This document shows, in pieces, positions 1 through 7,509 of a stretch of DNA of 42,806 nt. Numbering within the stretch: position 1 is the first letter of the stretch; every line of letters starts with the position of its first letter. A program made the translations under genes and the position numbers. The stretch is taken from positions 1 to 42,806 of the forward strand of contig JAEDFO010000014.1 of assembly GCA_016292745.1 (NCBI GenBank), given 5' to 3'. Source of the DNA: Muribaculaceae bacterium. GTDB lineage: Bacteria; Bacteroidota; Bacteroidia; Bacteroidales; Muribaculaceae. The notes beneath the pieces are model-generated. The model was not told the origin of the DNA, did no database searches, and saw only the letters and a program-made list of their open reading frames with translations.

Positions 1-240
1 GTCGGGAAACAGCGTTTCCCCGAAGAACGAAGCCTGCGAGGAAGTGAGCCACTGACTCGCACCGACAAGTGCTGGGAGAAGATTGCCGATGCACTCGTCG
101 CGGTAGTCATCGAGCGAGTCAATCAGCACGTTCACTTCCTTGCCGGCATTCTTGGCGAGGATATAATCGACATAATTGCGGTCAAAGTCGGCACCGCCGA
201 CGAAGCCTTTCAGGTGAAGATTGTATTGAGTTTGCGGCAT
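1..240 (-). pseudogene. Partial ORF: start of a ClpP-like phage head maturation protease joined to unrelated sequence
   Basis: The minus-strand frame is open from an ATG at 240 to the window edge (80 codons). The first ~45 residues (MPQTQYNLHLKGFVGGADFD, then a YVDYILAKN...VNVLIDSL stretch) resemble the N-terminus of ClpP-like prohead proteases of Bacteroides phages and prophages. In that family the IDSL segment leads into a Gly-Gly-Ser strand and then the catalytic serine. Here it runs instead into DDYRDECIGNLLPALVGASQ, which I do not recognise and which lacks the GGS motif. The in-frame switch suggests a deletion or recombination joining two phage genes. Whether a protein is made is unknown because the 3' part lies outside the window. 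The family match is from memory of conserved strings, so confidence is moderate. Confidence 0.45.
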
Positions 241-351
241 AACACGTTTAGTTTTACCACAAAATTACCGCTATATAAAGCCACACGAAAAGACAACAAA
301 AAAAGCGCAGCTAAGTGCCACGCTTAAACTTAGTAGTGTATAGATTTGATA

Positions 352-738
352 TTATTTTTGCATGATAGTGTTGGAGTTCTGATTATATGCCTTAGCTACG
401 CACTTCCATTCTCCATCAAGTTTAAGAAGAAGTAGGAAGTCGGTAAAGTCAATTCGACCGCCCCATTTTTCTTCAAGTACACGCACTACTGCCACTGTCT
501 CTTCAACGGCAAGTACATCGATTCGGGCTTTAAAGTCTGCCCCGGCACCTACAGTGTCAACATTGTTGTAGAACTGGTTGATTGAACCATGTTCAAGAAC
601 ACCGTCAAGCATACCGAAAAGGACAGCATCCTCGGTGAAAAGAGTCTTGGCATACTCACTATTGCCCTCAGAAACACTTTTAACAAACTTTTCAGCGGCT
701 TTAGCCACTGCCTCGTATTCCTTAATTTCGTTTCTCAT
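352..738 (-). CDS. NTF2-like / SnoaL-fold small protein (putative lumazine-binding type)
   Basis: This 128-residue protein has no signal peptide. An N-terminal helix pair (EYEAVAKAAEKFVKSVSEGN) is followed by the F-x-x-D-A-V-L-F segment and a C-terminal sheet ending KLDGEWKCVAKAYNQ. This is the usual layout of the NTF2/SnoaL cone fold, particularly the Bacteroidetes nuclear-transport-factor-2/lumazine-binding-like group. Members bind small hydrophobic ligands or act as small enzymes; the substrate here cannot be told. It is divergent from an HxlR regulator and shares its 150-bp control region, so it is the probable regulatory target. A TAATTTTG -7 box lies at 770-777 with a CTTG -33 at 798-801 (20-nt spacing). 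Confidence 0.75.
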   Translation of the reverse strand: MRNEIKEYEAVAKAAEKFVKSVSEGNSEYAKTLFTEDAVLFGMLDGVLEHGSINQFYNNVDTVGAGADFKARIDVLAVEETVAVVRVLEEKWGGRIDFTDFLLLLKLDGEWKCVAKAYNQNSNTIMQK

Positions 739-769
739 ATTTGTATGTATTTGTTTGATTATCTGATTA

Positions 770-801
770 CAAAATTAGTGTGAATAAATCATTAGAACAA
801 G
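770..801 (-). promoter_or_regulatory. Promoter of the NTF2-like gene
   Basis: Read on the minus strand, CTTG (798-801) lies 20 nt before TAATTTTG (770-777). This matches the Bacteroidetes primary-sigma consensus TTTG-N19-21-TAnnTTTG with one mismatch. The -33 box abuts the palindromic repeat region at 801-840. Confidence 0.6.
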
Positions 802-840
802 TACCGAAAATTTTTTCAAGTACCGAAAAATTTTTCGGTA
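801..840. promoter_or_regulatory. Palindromic operator candidate for the HxlR regulator
   Basis: TACCGAAAAATTTTTCGGTA at 821-840 is a perfect 20-bp palindrome. A second, imperfect copy begins GTACCGAAAATTTTTTC at 801-817, so two sites sit side by side. HxlR-family winged-helix dimers are known to bind palindromes with outer TAC...GTA arms. The site covers the -33 region of the HxlR gene and abuts the -33 of the NTF2-like gene, so binding could control both. Inference from position and symmetry. Confidence 0.6.
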
Positions 841-863
841 TACTGATTTACAGTAATATTCAC

Positions 864-871
864 TAATTTTG
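864..871 (+). promoter_or_regulatory. -7 box of the HxlR regulator gene
   Basis: TAATTTTG matches the Bacteroidetes -7 consensus TAnnTTTG and lies 16 nt before the ATG at 888. The surrounding 14 nt CACTAATTTTGTAA (861-874) occur again in inverted orientation at 767-780, where they form the divergent promoter. Confidence 0.6.
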
Positions 872-887
872 TAAAAAATATATTAGT

Positions 888-1238
888 ATGGCATACGAAA
901 AGAAGATACCTGTCGACCTTGATTGTCCTCTGCGATTGACAATGAGTCTCATAGAATCAAAATGGAAATCGTGTATCCTTGATGAATTGCGTTCGGGAGA
1001 GCCAATGCGACCGAGCGAGATTCACAAATGTCTACCCGAAGCAGCCCCAAGAGTCCTCGATATTCAATTGAAAGAAATGGTAGAGGATGGACTTGTTTGT
1101 AAAACGATCTATCCTGAATTACCTCCACGTTCAGAATATAAAATTACTGAATTAGGACAATCGCTCATTCCTATTATTGATTCGATGCTCAGATGGGGTA
1201 ATGAGCATTATTATATTTTTGAGAAAAAATATAAATGA
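888..1238 (+). CDS. HxlR-family winged-helix transcriptional regulator
   Basis: This 116-residue protein is a typical single-domain HxlR/MarR-like regulator. Recognisable parts are the DLDCPLRLTMSLIESKWKS start, the ILDELRSGEPMRPSEIH helix, the recognition helix region RVLDIQLKEMVEDGLV, and the wing PPRSEYKITELGQSLIPII. Residue Cys13 sits where several HxlR proteins (YodB, HypR types) have a redox-reactive cysteine before a conserved Pro. It could therefore sense electrophiles or oxidants, which is inference. It is divergent from an NTF2-like gene across mirror-image promoters and a perfect palindrome, so autoregulation plus control of that neighbour is likely. Confidence 0.88.
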   Translation: MAYEKKIPVDLDCPLRLTMSLIESKWKSCILDELRSGEPMRPSEIHKCLPEAAPRVLDIQLKEMVEDGLVCKTIYPELPPRSEYKITELGQSLIPIIDSMLRWGNEHYYIFEKKYK

Positions 1239-1280
1239 AAATCAAATAATCAAAAGAGCCTTCCCTTTCGGAAAAGCCCT

Positions 1281-1463
1281 TTAGTTGTGATTGACACTAT
1301 TATAGTGGCGGAAAACGTAGCCGTTGTCGTAACAGTAGTCATACATGAACAGCTCGCGGGCGTAAGCGTCGAAGTCGAAGTAATTAACGTCTTTGGACTT
1401 GAAGAAAGGAATGGCGATTATAACGTCATCGGGATTGTTCGCCTCAATTTGCTGCGGAATAAT
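1281..1463 (-). pseudogene. 3' remnant of an ardA-like antirestriction gene
   Basis: The minus-strand frame between the stop at 1464-1466 and the stop at 1281-1283 has 61 codons, and its only ATG is near the end. The translation ends NYFDFDAYARELF, then MYDYCYDNGYVFRHY. This matches the C-terminal signature of ArdA antirestriction proteins (NYIDYxAYGRDL in the Tn916 protein; YFDYxAFARDLF...GHVFR in Bacteroidetes homologues, from memory). ArdA mimics DNA to block type I restriction enzymes and is carried by plasmids and conjugative elements. The N-terminal two thirds are missing and no start is visible, so this is a dead fragment left by a mobile element. Confidence 0.55.
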
Positions 1464-1584
1464 TTAGCAAGGAAATTACTAAAACATTCTAAGACAAATA
1501 GTTACAAAATGTAAGTGGCTGAGTGATAGATATGTATGGGCATAAAGAAAGAGTCACCACTCGGTGTGAGTGATGACCCTTATG

Positions 1585-1657
1585 TGATCCGCCTGGGGCT
1601 CGAACCCAGGACCCCATCCTTAAAAGGGATGTGCTCTACCTGCTGAGCTAGCGAATC
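1585..1657 (-). tRNA. tRNA-Lys (anticodon UUU)
   Basis: The minus strand folds into a full cloverleaf. The acceptor GATTCGC pairs with GCGGATC (one T-G wobble). The D arm is GCTC/GAGC, the anticodon stem CATCC/GGATG closes the loop CTTTTAA (anticodon TTT), the variable loop is GGGTC, and the T arm is CTGGG-TTCGAGC-CCCAG. The discriminator is A, and CCA is not encoded. The 3' end faces the eroded element at 1-1463, the usual geometry for integration into a tRNA 3' end. Confidence 0.96.
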
Positions 1658-1693
1658 TACCTAATTGCCCTAGGAGATTTCCCAAAAGCGTTG

Positions 1694-1725
1694 CAAAGGT
1701 ACGTACTATTTTTCAACTGTGCAAG
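1694..1725 (-). promoter_or_regulatory. Promoter of tRNA-Lys
   Basis: On the minus strand TACCTTTG (1694-1701) matches TAnnTTTG. CTTG (1722-1725) lies 20 nt upstream as a near-consensus -33. The tRNA 5' end is 36 nt downstream of the -7 box. Confidence 0.55.
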
Positions 1726-1864
1726 TTTTATGGCAAAAATCGAATAATTTATTTTCTCAGAGGCATAGGAGAAGCTTGGTGGATGCCAGACTAAGGGACA
1801 ATGCAGCACGAATGGCCCTCGCTGCCATACAGCATGTCCGGTCAGTATCGGGGCTGCGCAACAG

Positions 1865-3019
1865 CTACTCCTTAGGCTCGGCGGAAGCTGTATCGAGAGG
1901 AGCCTGTTCAGCCACGGGGGTATTGTCGGGCGCCACAGGACGGTCGATAATATAACGTTTGTAGTACGAAATGATGAGAGCAGTCAGAGGCAAAGCAATG
2001 ACCAGTCCGAGGAATCCAAGCAGCGAGCCCCACACCGACAACGACAGGAATATGATGGCGGGGTTAAGTCCCATGAATTTACCCATGATTTTCGGGGTGA
2101 TGACAAAGTCCTGCAGTCCTTGGACAATGCAATATACGGCAGTAATCTCGGCAGCAATAATCCAGAAGCTGGTGCCGGAGTTGACCGAGAGAATAAGTCC
2201 GAGGAAAGCGGCAATCGGGATGCTGATAAGCTGCAGATAAGGTACCATATTAAGCACACCGATGAAAATTCCGAACACCACAGCCATCGGGAGACCGATA
2301 ATGAGGAATCCAATGCTGAACAAAGCACCGACAATGCACGACACCAGTGCCTGACCACGGAAATAACGGTTCATCACCATCTCTATGTCGCCGAGCACAC
2401 TCATTGCGCCCGAGCGGTATTTAGGAGGAATCATGCTACGGAAACCGCTCATAATCGAATCGTAGTCGAGCAATATGAAAATCAGGTAGAGAAGGATAAC
2501 CGACCAACTGAGCACCGACAGCAGTACATTGATGCTGCCCGACATAAGATCCCACAGCCGTCCGAGAGCCTCCTGTACCAAGTCGATGATTTGCTGATAC
2601 GACAACTGGGAGTATATCTGATTCAAATCGATGTTGCTGACAATGAAGTTGTAGATATCGTGCTGAATGGTGGAGTTAGCCACATAGTGGTCGGTGTATC
2701 GGGCAAGCATCTTCACCATGTCGGCAAACTCGCTCATGATGTATGGACCCATAAACGAGCCAATGATACCAAGAGCCACCAGCACCTCGACAATAGTGAC
2801 GATTACCACCAGCAGGCGGCTTCGAATGTGGAACAATCGTTGGTTAAACTCGATAAACGGATGAATCACATAAGCCATTATGCAAGCAATGAAGAAAGGC
2901 AGGAGCACACCGCTCAGGTGCTTAATAAGCATTACAGCGCCGAAAATTATGGCAGTTGAGATAACGAGGCGCACTGTGCGGTCGAAAGTAAACGGTTGGT
3001 GATAACGGTCGGTATTCAT
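1865..3019 (-). CDS. AI-2E family transporter (PerM/UPF0118 type membrane protein)
   Basis: This 384-residue polytopic inner-membrane protein starts with two hydrophobic segments (about 18-38 and 40-60). A soluble amphipathic middle region follows (about 90-150, MSEFADMVKMLARYTDHYVA). The C-terminal half carries at least five more helices, with the family-typical PKYRSGA region and a GFLGLVIALPLTALIISYYKRYI end. This is the layout of the AI-2E/UPF0118 superfamily (PerM, TqsA, YdiK), whose members include ion-coupled small-molecule exporters and Na+/H+ antiporters. The exact substrate is not predictable. The start is 15 nt past the helicase gene stop on the same strand, so the two are probably cotranscribed. 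The hydrophilic tail after residue ~360 is variable in the family. Confidence 0.88.
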   Translation of the reverse strand: MNTDRYHQPFTFDRTVRLVISTAIIFGAVMLIKHLSGVLLPFFIACIMAYVIHPFIEFNQRLFHIRSRLLVVIVTIVEVLVALGIIGSFMGPYIMSEFADMVKMLARYTDHYVANSTIQHDIYNFIVSNIDLNQIYSQLSYQQIIDLVQEALGRLWDLMSGSINVLLSVLSWSVILLYLIFILLDYDSIMSGFRSMIPPKYRSGAMSVLGDIEMVMNRYFRGQALVSCIVGALFSIGFLIIGLPMAVVFGIFIGVLNMVPYLQLISIPIAAFLGLILSVNSGTSFWIIAAEITAVYCIVQGLQDFVITPKIMGKFMGLNPAIIFLSLSVWGSLLGFLGLVIALPLTALIISYYKRYIIDRPVAPDNTPVAEQAPLDTASAEPKE

Positions 3020-3034
3020 ATGGGTGATTTGAAA

Positions 3035-6000
3035 TTACAAAGTTATTGTTTCAATCAGAGATGAATCGGGATACCAGATCTTGCCGACTACACTGGTGTA
3101 GCCACATTTGGCCAGGAGCTGGATGTAGCGCTTCATCTGCGAGTGATATCGCTTGTCGCGCTCACCAAACTTGAAGTCGACCACAATAGCCTCGCCAGGC
3201 GCCGGGAACACAATACGGTCGGAGCGGAGCACCTGCGAGCCGTCGGTCATGGTGCGTTCGGCAATGAACTTCACCCCTGGAGCGAACCATCGGCTCGGCT
3301 CATCCTGAGCCATATAATCTTTGAAGGTGGCAATTGTGGGCTCAATGTCGGCGTTGCGGATTAGTCCGCGTGCAGCACAGCGGCGCACCATCAGCTCCAC
3401 ATCGTCGGCAGTGCGCAGCATGCTCATTATCTTATGCTTATTGATACCGATTTGGCGAGGAGAGTCTCCCACATCGGGCAATTCGAATTCATATTTGTTG
3501 AAACCTGTCTGCTCGCCGTTCTCATCGAAATACTTCGAGCGTAAAGTGAATTTCATTTCTGCAGTTTCTTTCTCTTCGGGCTTGGCAACATTACTATTTA
3601 ACGGCTCTCCAAACCAGAAATCAGTTCCGTCCGAATTGAGCGACGGAGCACCCACGTGCTTAGGCATGGGACCATTGAGAACCGAAGAGAGAAAATCGTT
3701 GATATTCTTCTGCTCTTTGCCACTCGGGGCCGACATAAGTATATACAATTCATCTTTTGCCCGAGTGAAAGCCACATAGGTTTTGTTGAGTTTATCGACA
3801 ACATTTTTCTCGAGGCAACTGTTGAACTCGCTGGCATACAACTCATCATCTGGTTTACGGCTATTGCCGAGGGCAACCATAGGGATAACAGGAGGGGTTA
3901 TGGACTCATTGAAGCCGTACTCTTCTACGAGCGGTTTCTTGTCGTTGAGCAGCAATTCTTTAATGTCAACAATTTTCCAATTGCAGAAAGGGATAATCAC
4001 AAATTTAGCTTCAAGCCCCTTTGCCTTGTGCACCGTCATCACATTCACGGCATCGATGTCGGATGGAGAATTAACCGACTGATTGGCGCCGTTGGCATCC
4101 CACCATTTGAGGAAAGCCGAAATTGTGGGCAGATTCACCTGGCAATAGTCGATAACCAAATCGAGGAAAGCCAGAATGAAGGAGTTTTCGTCGGTCTGCA
4201 GCTTTGCCGGAATGAATTCGCGCACAATGGTCTCAACGATAGCATAAAGCGATGACACATTCACATCGAAAACGGCTTTCAGATTGTCAAGACTATTGGC
4301 ATCCTGTTCCTTGATTGCAGCATACAGCGCTTCGGAAGCCCCCTCACCATTATTCAACCGCTTATTATAAGCATGCATTATTGCAGCAAGACTACCGGCA
4401 CGGCTATTGGCAGCCTTGTTGTCGCTGAATTGGCCCACTTGCTGGTCGAGGAACCTGAGCACACCGACTATTGTAGACACTGCACGGGAATTCTTCAACA
4501 AAAGCGACTCGTTTGACACAACATTTATTTTTGGCTGATCCTCATCACCTTGAGTTTGAGTGCTCATGATTGATTCAATCACTTCGGTGCCGAGATGATT
4601 TTTATCGACCAAAACGAGGATGTCGCGCTGACGATATCCGCGGGCAATGATGTCGCGGATAATATCGATGGTGCGGTCGACCATCTGAGCATTAATTGAT
4701 TGGCCATTTGACTGCCCATCATCTTTTCCTTTGACAAATTGTTCGATTCTTACGTATCCGCCAGAGCCCACTTTAGTAGGCGCCACCTTCTGCACTATGT
4801 TTTGGTAGGTATCTTTAACCGTTGGGAATTGCATATCAGTCAACTTTTGCGACAATATGCTGAAGAAAGCATTGTTGAAATTCACCACCACTTCCGAGCT
4901 GCGATAGTTAGTGTCGAGAGAGCTACTGTTGACATAAGCGCCCAGCTGGGAATTCACACCTTTTTGCAGCAGTTCGGGTTCGGCATTACGGAAACGGTAA
5001 ATCGACTGCTTTTCGTCGCCGATAATCAGATTGCCATTGCCGCGACTAAGGCTTTCGCTGAGCAAGGGGTGAAGGTTCTCCCACTGCATTCGCGATGTGT
5101 CCTGAAACTCATCGATAAGGTAGTTGCTGAGCATCATCCCTATTCGTTCGTAGATAAAGGGAGCATCGTCCTCAGTGATTATCCGCTTCAACAGGTCGTT
5201 GGTGTCGGAGAGCAGGATAATCTCGTTTTCGGCACGGAATTGCTCAACGTTTTTACTGATATTGCCCAACAAGCCCAGCGCATATATATTGCTGCGGACA
5301 CTTTTCAAAGCCTTGAGTTTCCGCAAATCGCGCTGCACGGCGTCAAATATCGGTCGTAGTTGATTCTCGGCATCAGCCCTGACGGCGTCAGATATTTTGG
5401 GACTTTGCTTTATTTCACCGCTTATATCCGTTTTTTTCAGAAAATCCTTGCTTATATTGAAATCTCCACTTTCAATCTGCCCGATAGCTTTCATGAAGCC
5501 AGTGCGGAGATTCCTTGAGGCATCAAAACCATTGATTTTGCCAACTGCAGCATTAAACTGCGATGCATAATTCTGCAGTTCACGTTCATAGCCGGAAATC
5601 TTTTGGGACAATTCCCTCTGGAAAGCATCGATTTTAGAAAAGTCGCTGAGATAGTCGATAATTTCATTTTTCCGGAGCTTGAAACCCTCGGTTTTGAGTA
5701 TATTGGCAATTGCTTTCAAAGAGAGTTTTTCGCTATATGAGTTTTGGGTGCCCGCATCGATGTTGAAAACATTCCAACCCTGTTTTTCGTCGATTTTATT
5801 CTGGATTGACTTCAAGAGCCAGCTATGGAGCTGCCTGATACCATTATCTGTGTCGCTGCCGGCACGGAGCGAATTGATAAGGTTATGAATTCCTACCGAA
5901 ATCACATAGTCGTCCTCCATCTCAACGTTGAAATCATCGACGAGCTCTACATCGCGGGCAAATGTGCGGAGAATAACCTGGAAAAACGAGTCGATGGTGC

Positions 6001-6355
6001 TGATATTGAAATCGGAATAGTTGAACAGCAAATCGACGAGGGCGCGTCGGGCGGTATCGCTGATTTGTTGCTCCGATGCTCGGTATTTATCCTTGAGGTC
6101 GGCAATGTAATTGCTCTCGGCCGGTTTGTCGGCAAGCATAAGCAGTTCGGCCACGATTCTCGATTTCATCTCTTCGGTGGCCTTGTTAGTAAAAGTGATG
6201 GCGAGTATACGCTTATGGGCGTTGCTGGTACGCTTTGGGTCGTTAAGCACCCATTTGCCATTGTTGTCGGTGTGTCCAAGTAGAAGAGTAATGTATTCTT
6301 TGGCAAGGGTAAAGGTTTTTCCGGAACCTGCCGATGCCTTGATAATGTTAAGCAT
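3035..6355 (-). CDS. UvrD/Rep-family helicase with C-terminal RecB-type nuclease (AddA/RecB-like)
   Basis: This 1106-residue SF1A protein has a Walker A ASAGSGKT at residues 7-14, motif Ia ITFTNKATEEMKSR, and STIDSFFQVILRTFARDV. Further on are motif II LIDEFQDTS with IGDEKQSIYRFRNA, TNYRSS, motif V VMTVHKAKGLE (~780), and motif VI VAFTRAKDELYIL. The last ~100 residues hold the RecB-family nuclease signature: SDRIVF, then VVDFKFGE (D...K), then Q-x-x-RYIQLL. The family processes double-strand ends for RecA-dependent repair, as AddA of AddAB or the Bacteroidetes equivalent. No addB is present in the window. The start is 2 nt after the stop of the upstream SUI1-like gene, so the two are translationally linked. 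Confidence 0.88.
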   Translation of the reverse strand: MLNIIKASAGSGKTFTLAKEYITLLLGHTDNNGKWVLNDPKRTSNAHKRILAITFTNKATEEMKSRIVAELLMLADKPAESNYIADLKDKYRASEQQISDTARRALVDLLFNYSDFNISTIDSFFQVILRTFARDVELVDDFNVEMEDDYVISVGIHNLINSLRAGSDTDNGIRQLHSWLLKSIQNKIDEKQGWNVFNIDAGTQNSYSEKLSLKAIANILKTEGFKLRKNEIIDYLSDFSKIDAFQRELSQKISGYERELQNYASQFNAAVGKINGFDASRNLRTGFMKAIGQIESGDFNISKDFLKKTDISGEIKQSPKISDAVRADAENQLRPIFDAVQRDLRKLKALKSVRSNIYALGLLGNISKNVEQFRAENEIILLSDTNDLLKRIITEDDAPFIYERIGMMLSNYLIDEFQDTSRMQWENLHPLLSESLSRGNGNLIIGDEKQSIYRFRNAEPELLQKGVNSQLGAYVNSSSLDTNYRSSEVVVNFNNAFFSILSQKLTDMQFPTVKDTYQNIVQKVAPTKVGSGGYVRIEQFVKGKDDGQSNGQSINAQMVDRTIDIIRDIIARGYRQRDILVLVDKNHLGTEVIESIMSTQTQGDEDQPKINVVSNESLLLKNSRAVSTIVGVLRFLDQQVGQFSDNKAANSRAGSLAAIMHAYNKRLNNGEGASEALYAAIKEQDANSLDNLKAVFDVNVSSLYAIVETIVREFIPAKLQTDENSFILAFLDLVIDYCQVNLPTISAFLKWWDANGANQSVNSPSDIDAVNVMTVHKAKGLEAKFVIIPFCNWKIVDIKELLLNDKKPLVEEYGFNESITPPVIPMVALGNSRKPDDELYASEFNSCLEKNVVDKLNKTYVAFTRAKDELYILMSAPSGKEQKNINDFLSSVLNGPMPKHVGAPSLNSDGTDFWFGEPLNSNVAKPEEKETAEMKFTLRSKYFDENGEQTGFNKYEFELPDVGDSPRQIGINKHKIMSMLRTADDVELMVRRCAARGLIRNADIEPTIATFKDYMAQDEPSRWFAPGVKFIAERTMTDGSQVLRSDRIVFPAPGEAIVVDFKFGERDKRYHSQMKRYIQLLAKCGYTSVVGKIWYPDSSLIETITL

Positions 6356-6357
6356 AA

Positions 6358-6702
6358 TCAGATTATTTTAGTCTTGAAACCTTTTTGTTCAAGAATAGTT
6401 TTCACTTTCTGGCGCACATCGCCCTGAATAAGTATTTCCTCACCACGCGACGAGCCGCCGCATCCGCATTTGTTTTTCAGTTCCTTGGCCAGTTCCTTCA
6501 CAGCCTCTTCATCGCCCTTTATGTCGACAATCAGAGTGACTGTCTTACCGCTACGGTTCTTTTTGTCGAGCATAATCTTCAATGGCGAACGCTTGTCGAT
6601 ATCGTGCTTCACCTCTTGCGGTTCATCGGGCTGATTATCGATATTTTCCACGTCGATATTAAAGGCCAGGGCCAGTTTGTCTTTCCAATCGCTGTTTTCC
6701 AT
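6358..6702 (-). CDS. SUI1/YciH-family translation initiation factor-like protein
   Basis: The predicted protein has 114 residues. The C-terminal ~75 residues form a SUI1 (eIF1-like) domain: SPLKIMLDKKNRSGKTVTLI, the KELAKELKNKCGCGGSSRG loop typical of bacterial YciH, and the QGDVRQKVKTILEQKGFKTKII end. YciH-type proteins influence fidelity of start-site selection on the 30S subunit. The frame stays open far upstream to 7407, but that stretch overlaps porT on the other strand. The ATG at 6702 was chosen because a perfect -7 box (TAATTTTG, minus) lies at 6723-6730, just before it. It heads an operon with the helicase (2-nt gap) and the AI-2E protein. Confidence 0.9.
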   Translation of the reverse strand: MENSDWKDKLALAFNIDVENIDNQPDEPQEVKHDIDKRSPLKIMLDKKNRSGKTVTLIVDIKGDEEAVKELAKELKNKCGCGGSSRGEEILIQGDVRQKVKTILEQKGFKTKII

Positions 6703-6722
6703 CGTTGAATAATTTACAGTGT

Positions 6723-6730
6723 CAAAATTA
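6723..6730 (-). promoter_or_regulatory. -7 box of the SUI1-helicase-AI-2E operon
   Basis: TAATTTTG on the minus strand lies about 20 nt before the SUI1-like ATG. A partial -33 (ATTG) lies 20 nt further upstream at 6751-6754. It is divergent from the type IX secretion operon. Confidence 0.5.
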
Positions 6731-6783
6731 ATGATTTTTGAGGTGCATTGCAATAACGTGCCAAATATTACGTTAAAAATAAG

Positions 6784-7509
6784 ATGACAAAAGTATCCAT
6801 ACGACATATAATTGCAATAATTGTAACTACAGCGATGTCCCTGACGGCATTTGCGCAGGACAACGACAAGGTGCTTAACCGCATCTATGCCGACCGCAAG
6901 CTGTTGCATTTCGGCTTCTCGGTGGGCACGCACACCCAGGACCTGCAGTTTACACACAACGGATATGTGAGCGACAACGGCGAGACGTGGTTTATGGAAG
7001 TGCCATCGTTTTCGCCGGGATTCAATGTCACAATGCTTGCCGACCTGCGTCTGGCCACGCACTTCAACCTGCGGTTGTCGCCCGGCATGTATTTCGGCAA
7101 CAAGGTTGTGAAGTTTCACGACACCACCAACGGCGGCGATTTGCAATCGCAAAATGTAAAGACAGCCAACATAGTGTTGCCGCTCGACCTGAAAGTGTCG
7201 GCCGAACGCTACCGCAATACCCGTCCGTACGTAACCTGCGGTGTGATGGCCACGCTCGATGTGTCGAAGAAGCGCAGCGAGATGCTCAAGTTCAAGTCGA
7301 GCGATGTATTCCTCACTGTTGGCTTCGGATGCGACTTCTATCTGCCGTTTTTCAAGCTCAATCCCGAGATTAAATTCTGTTTCGGCCTCACCGACGCGCT
7401 TCAACACAAGCGCCCCGACCTGAGCGACGAGCCAGAGACAATGAAATTCACCAATTCACTTAAAAAAGTAACGCAGCAAATGGTGGTGCTGTCGTTCTAT
7501 TTTGAATAA
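6784..7509 (+). CDS. porT: PorT family protein, type IX secretion outer-membrane beta-barrel
   Basis: This 241-residue protein has a signal peptide (TVHydrophobic stretch IIAIIVTTAMSLTAFA, cleavage before QDN). A run of alternating strands follows, beginning KLLHFGFSVGTHTQDLQFTH and ending in an aromatic residue (VVLSFYFE), as expected for a small outer-membrane barrel. PorT/SprT is a non-structural but required component of type IX secretion. Conserved segments include PGFNVTMLADLRLATHFNLR and SPGMYFGNKVV. It heads the secretion block, and its stop overlaps the next start by one base (TAATG). A weak -7-like box, GATTTTTG (one mismatch), lies at 6732-6739. Confidence 0.88.
   Translation: MTKVSIRHIIAIIVTTAMSLTAFAQDNDKVLNRIYADRKLLHFGFSVGTHTQDLQFTHNGYVSDNGETWFMEVPSFSPGFNVTMLADLRLATHFNLRLSPGMYFGNKVVKFHDTTNGGDLQSQNVKTANIVLPLDLKVSAERYRNTRPYVTCGVMATLDVSKKRSEMLKFKSSDVFLTVGFGCDFYLPFFKLNPEIKFCFGLTDALQHKRPDLSDEPETMKFTNSLKKVTQQMVVLSFYFE

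Noticed and set aside
1287..1514. Plus-strand ORF of 75 codons
   Set aside because: It lies opposite the ardA-like fragment, whose minus-strand translation has a recognisable conserved C-terminus; the plus-strand product is Val/Ile-rich antisense-type sequence.
1719..1955. Plus-strand ORF of 78 codons upstream of and overlapping the AI-2E gene end
   Set aside because: It overlaps the tRNA-Lys promoter and the 3' end of a real gene on the other strand, with no recognisable protein features. I see no other gene in 1658-1864.
2120..2959. 279-codon plus-strand ORF inside the AI-2E gene
   Set aside because: It is the antisense reading of a clear membrane protein gene; its His/Asn/Glu-rich product has no domain pattern.
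6703..7407. Upstream extension of the SUI1-like frame to 349 residues
   Set aside because: The extension is antisense to porT, and the promoter at 6723-6730 lies inside it; only the last 114 residues form the SUI1 protein.
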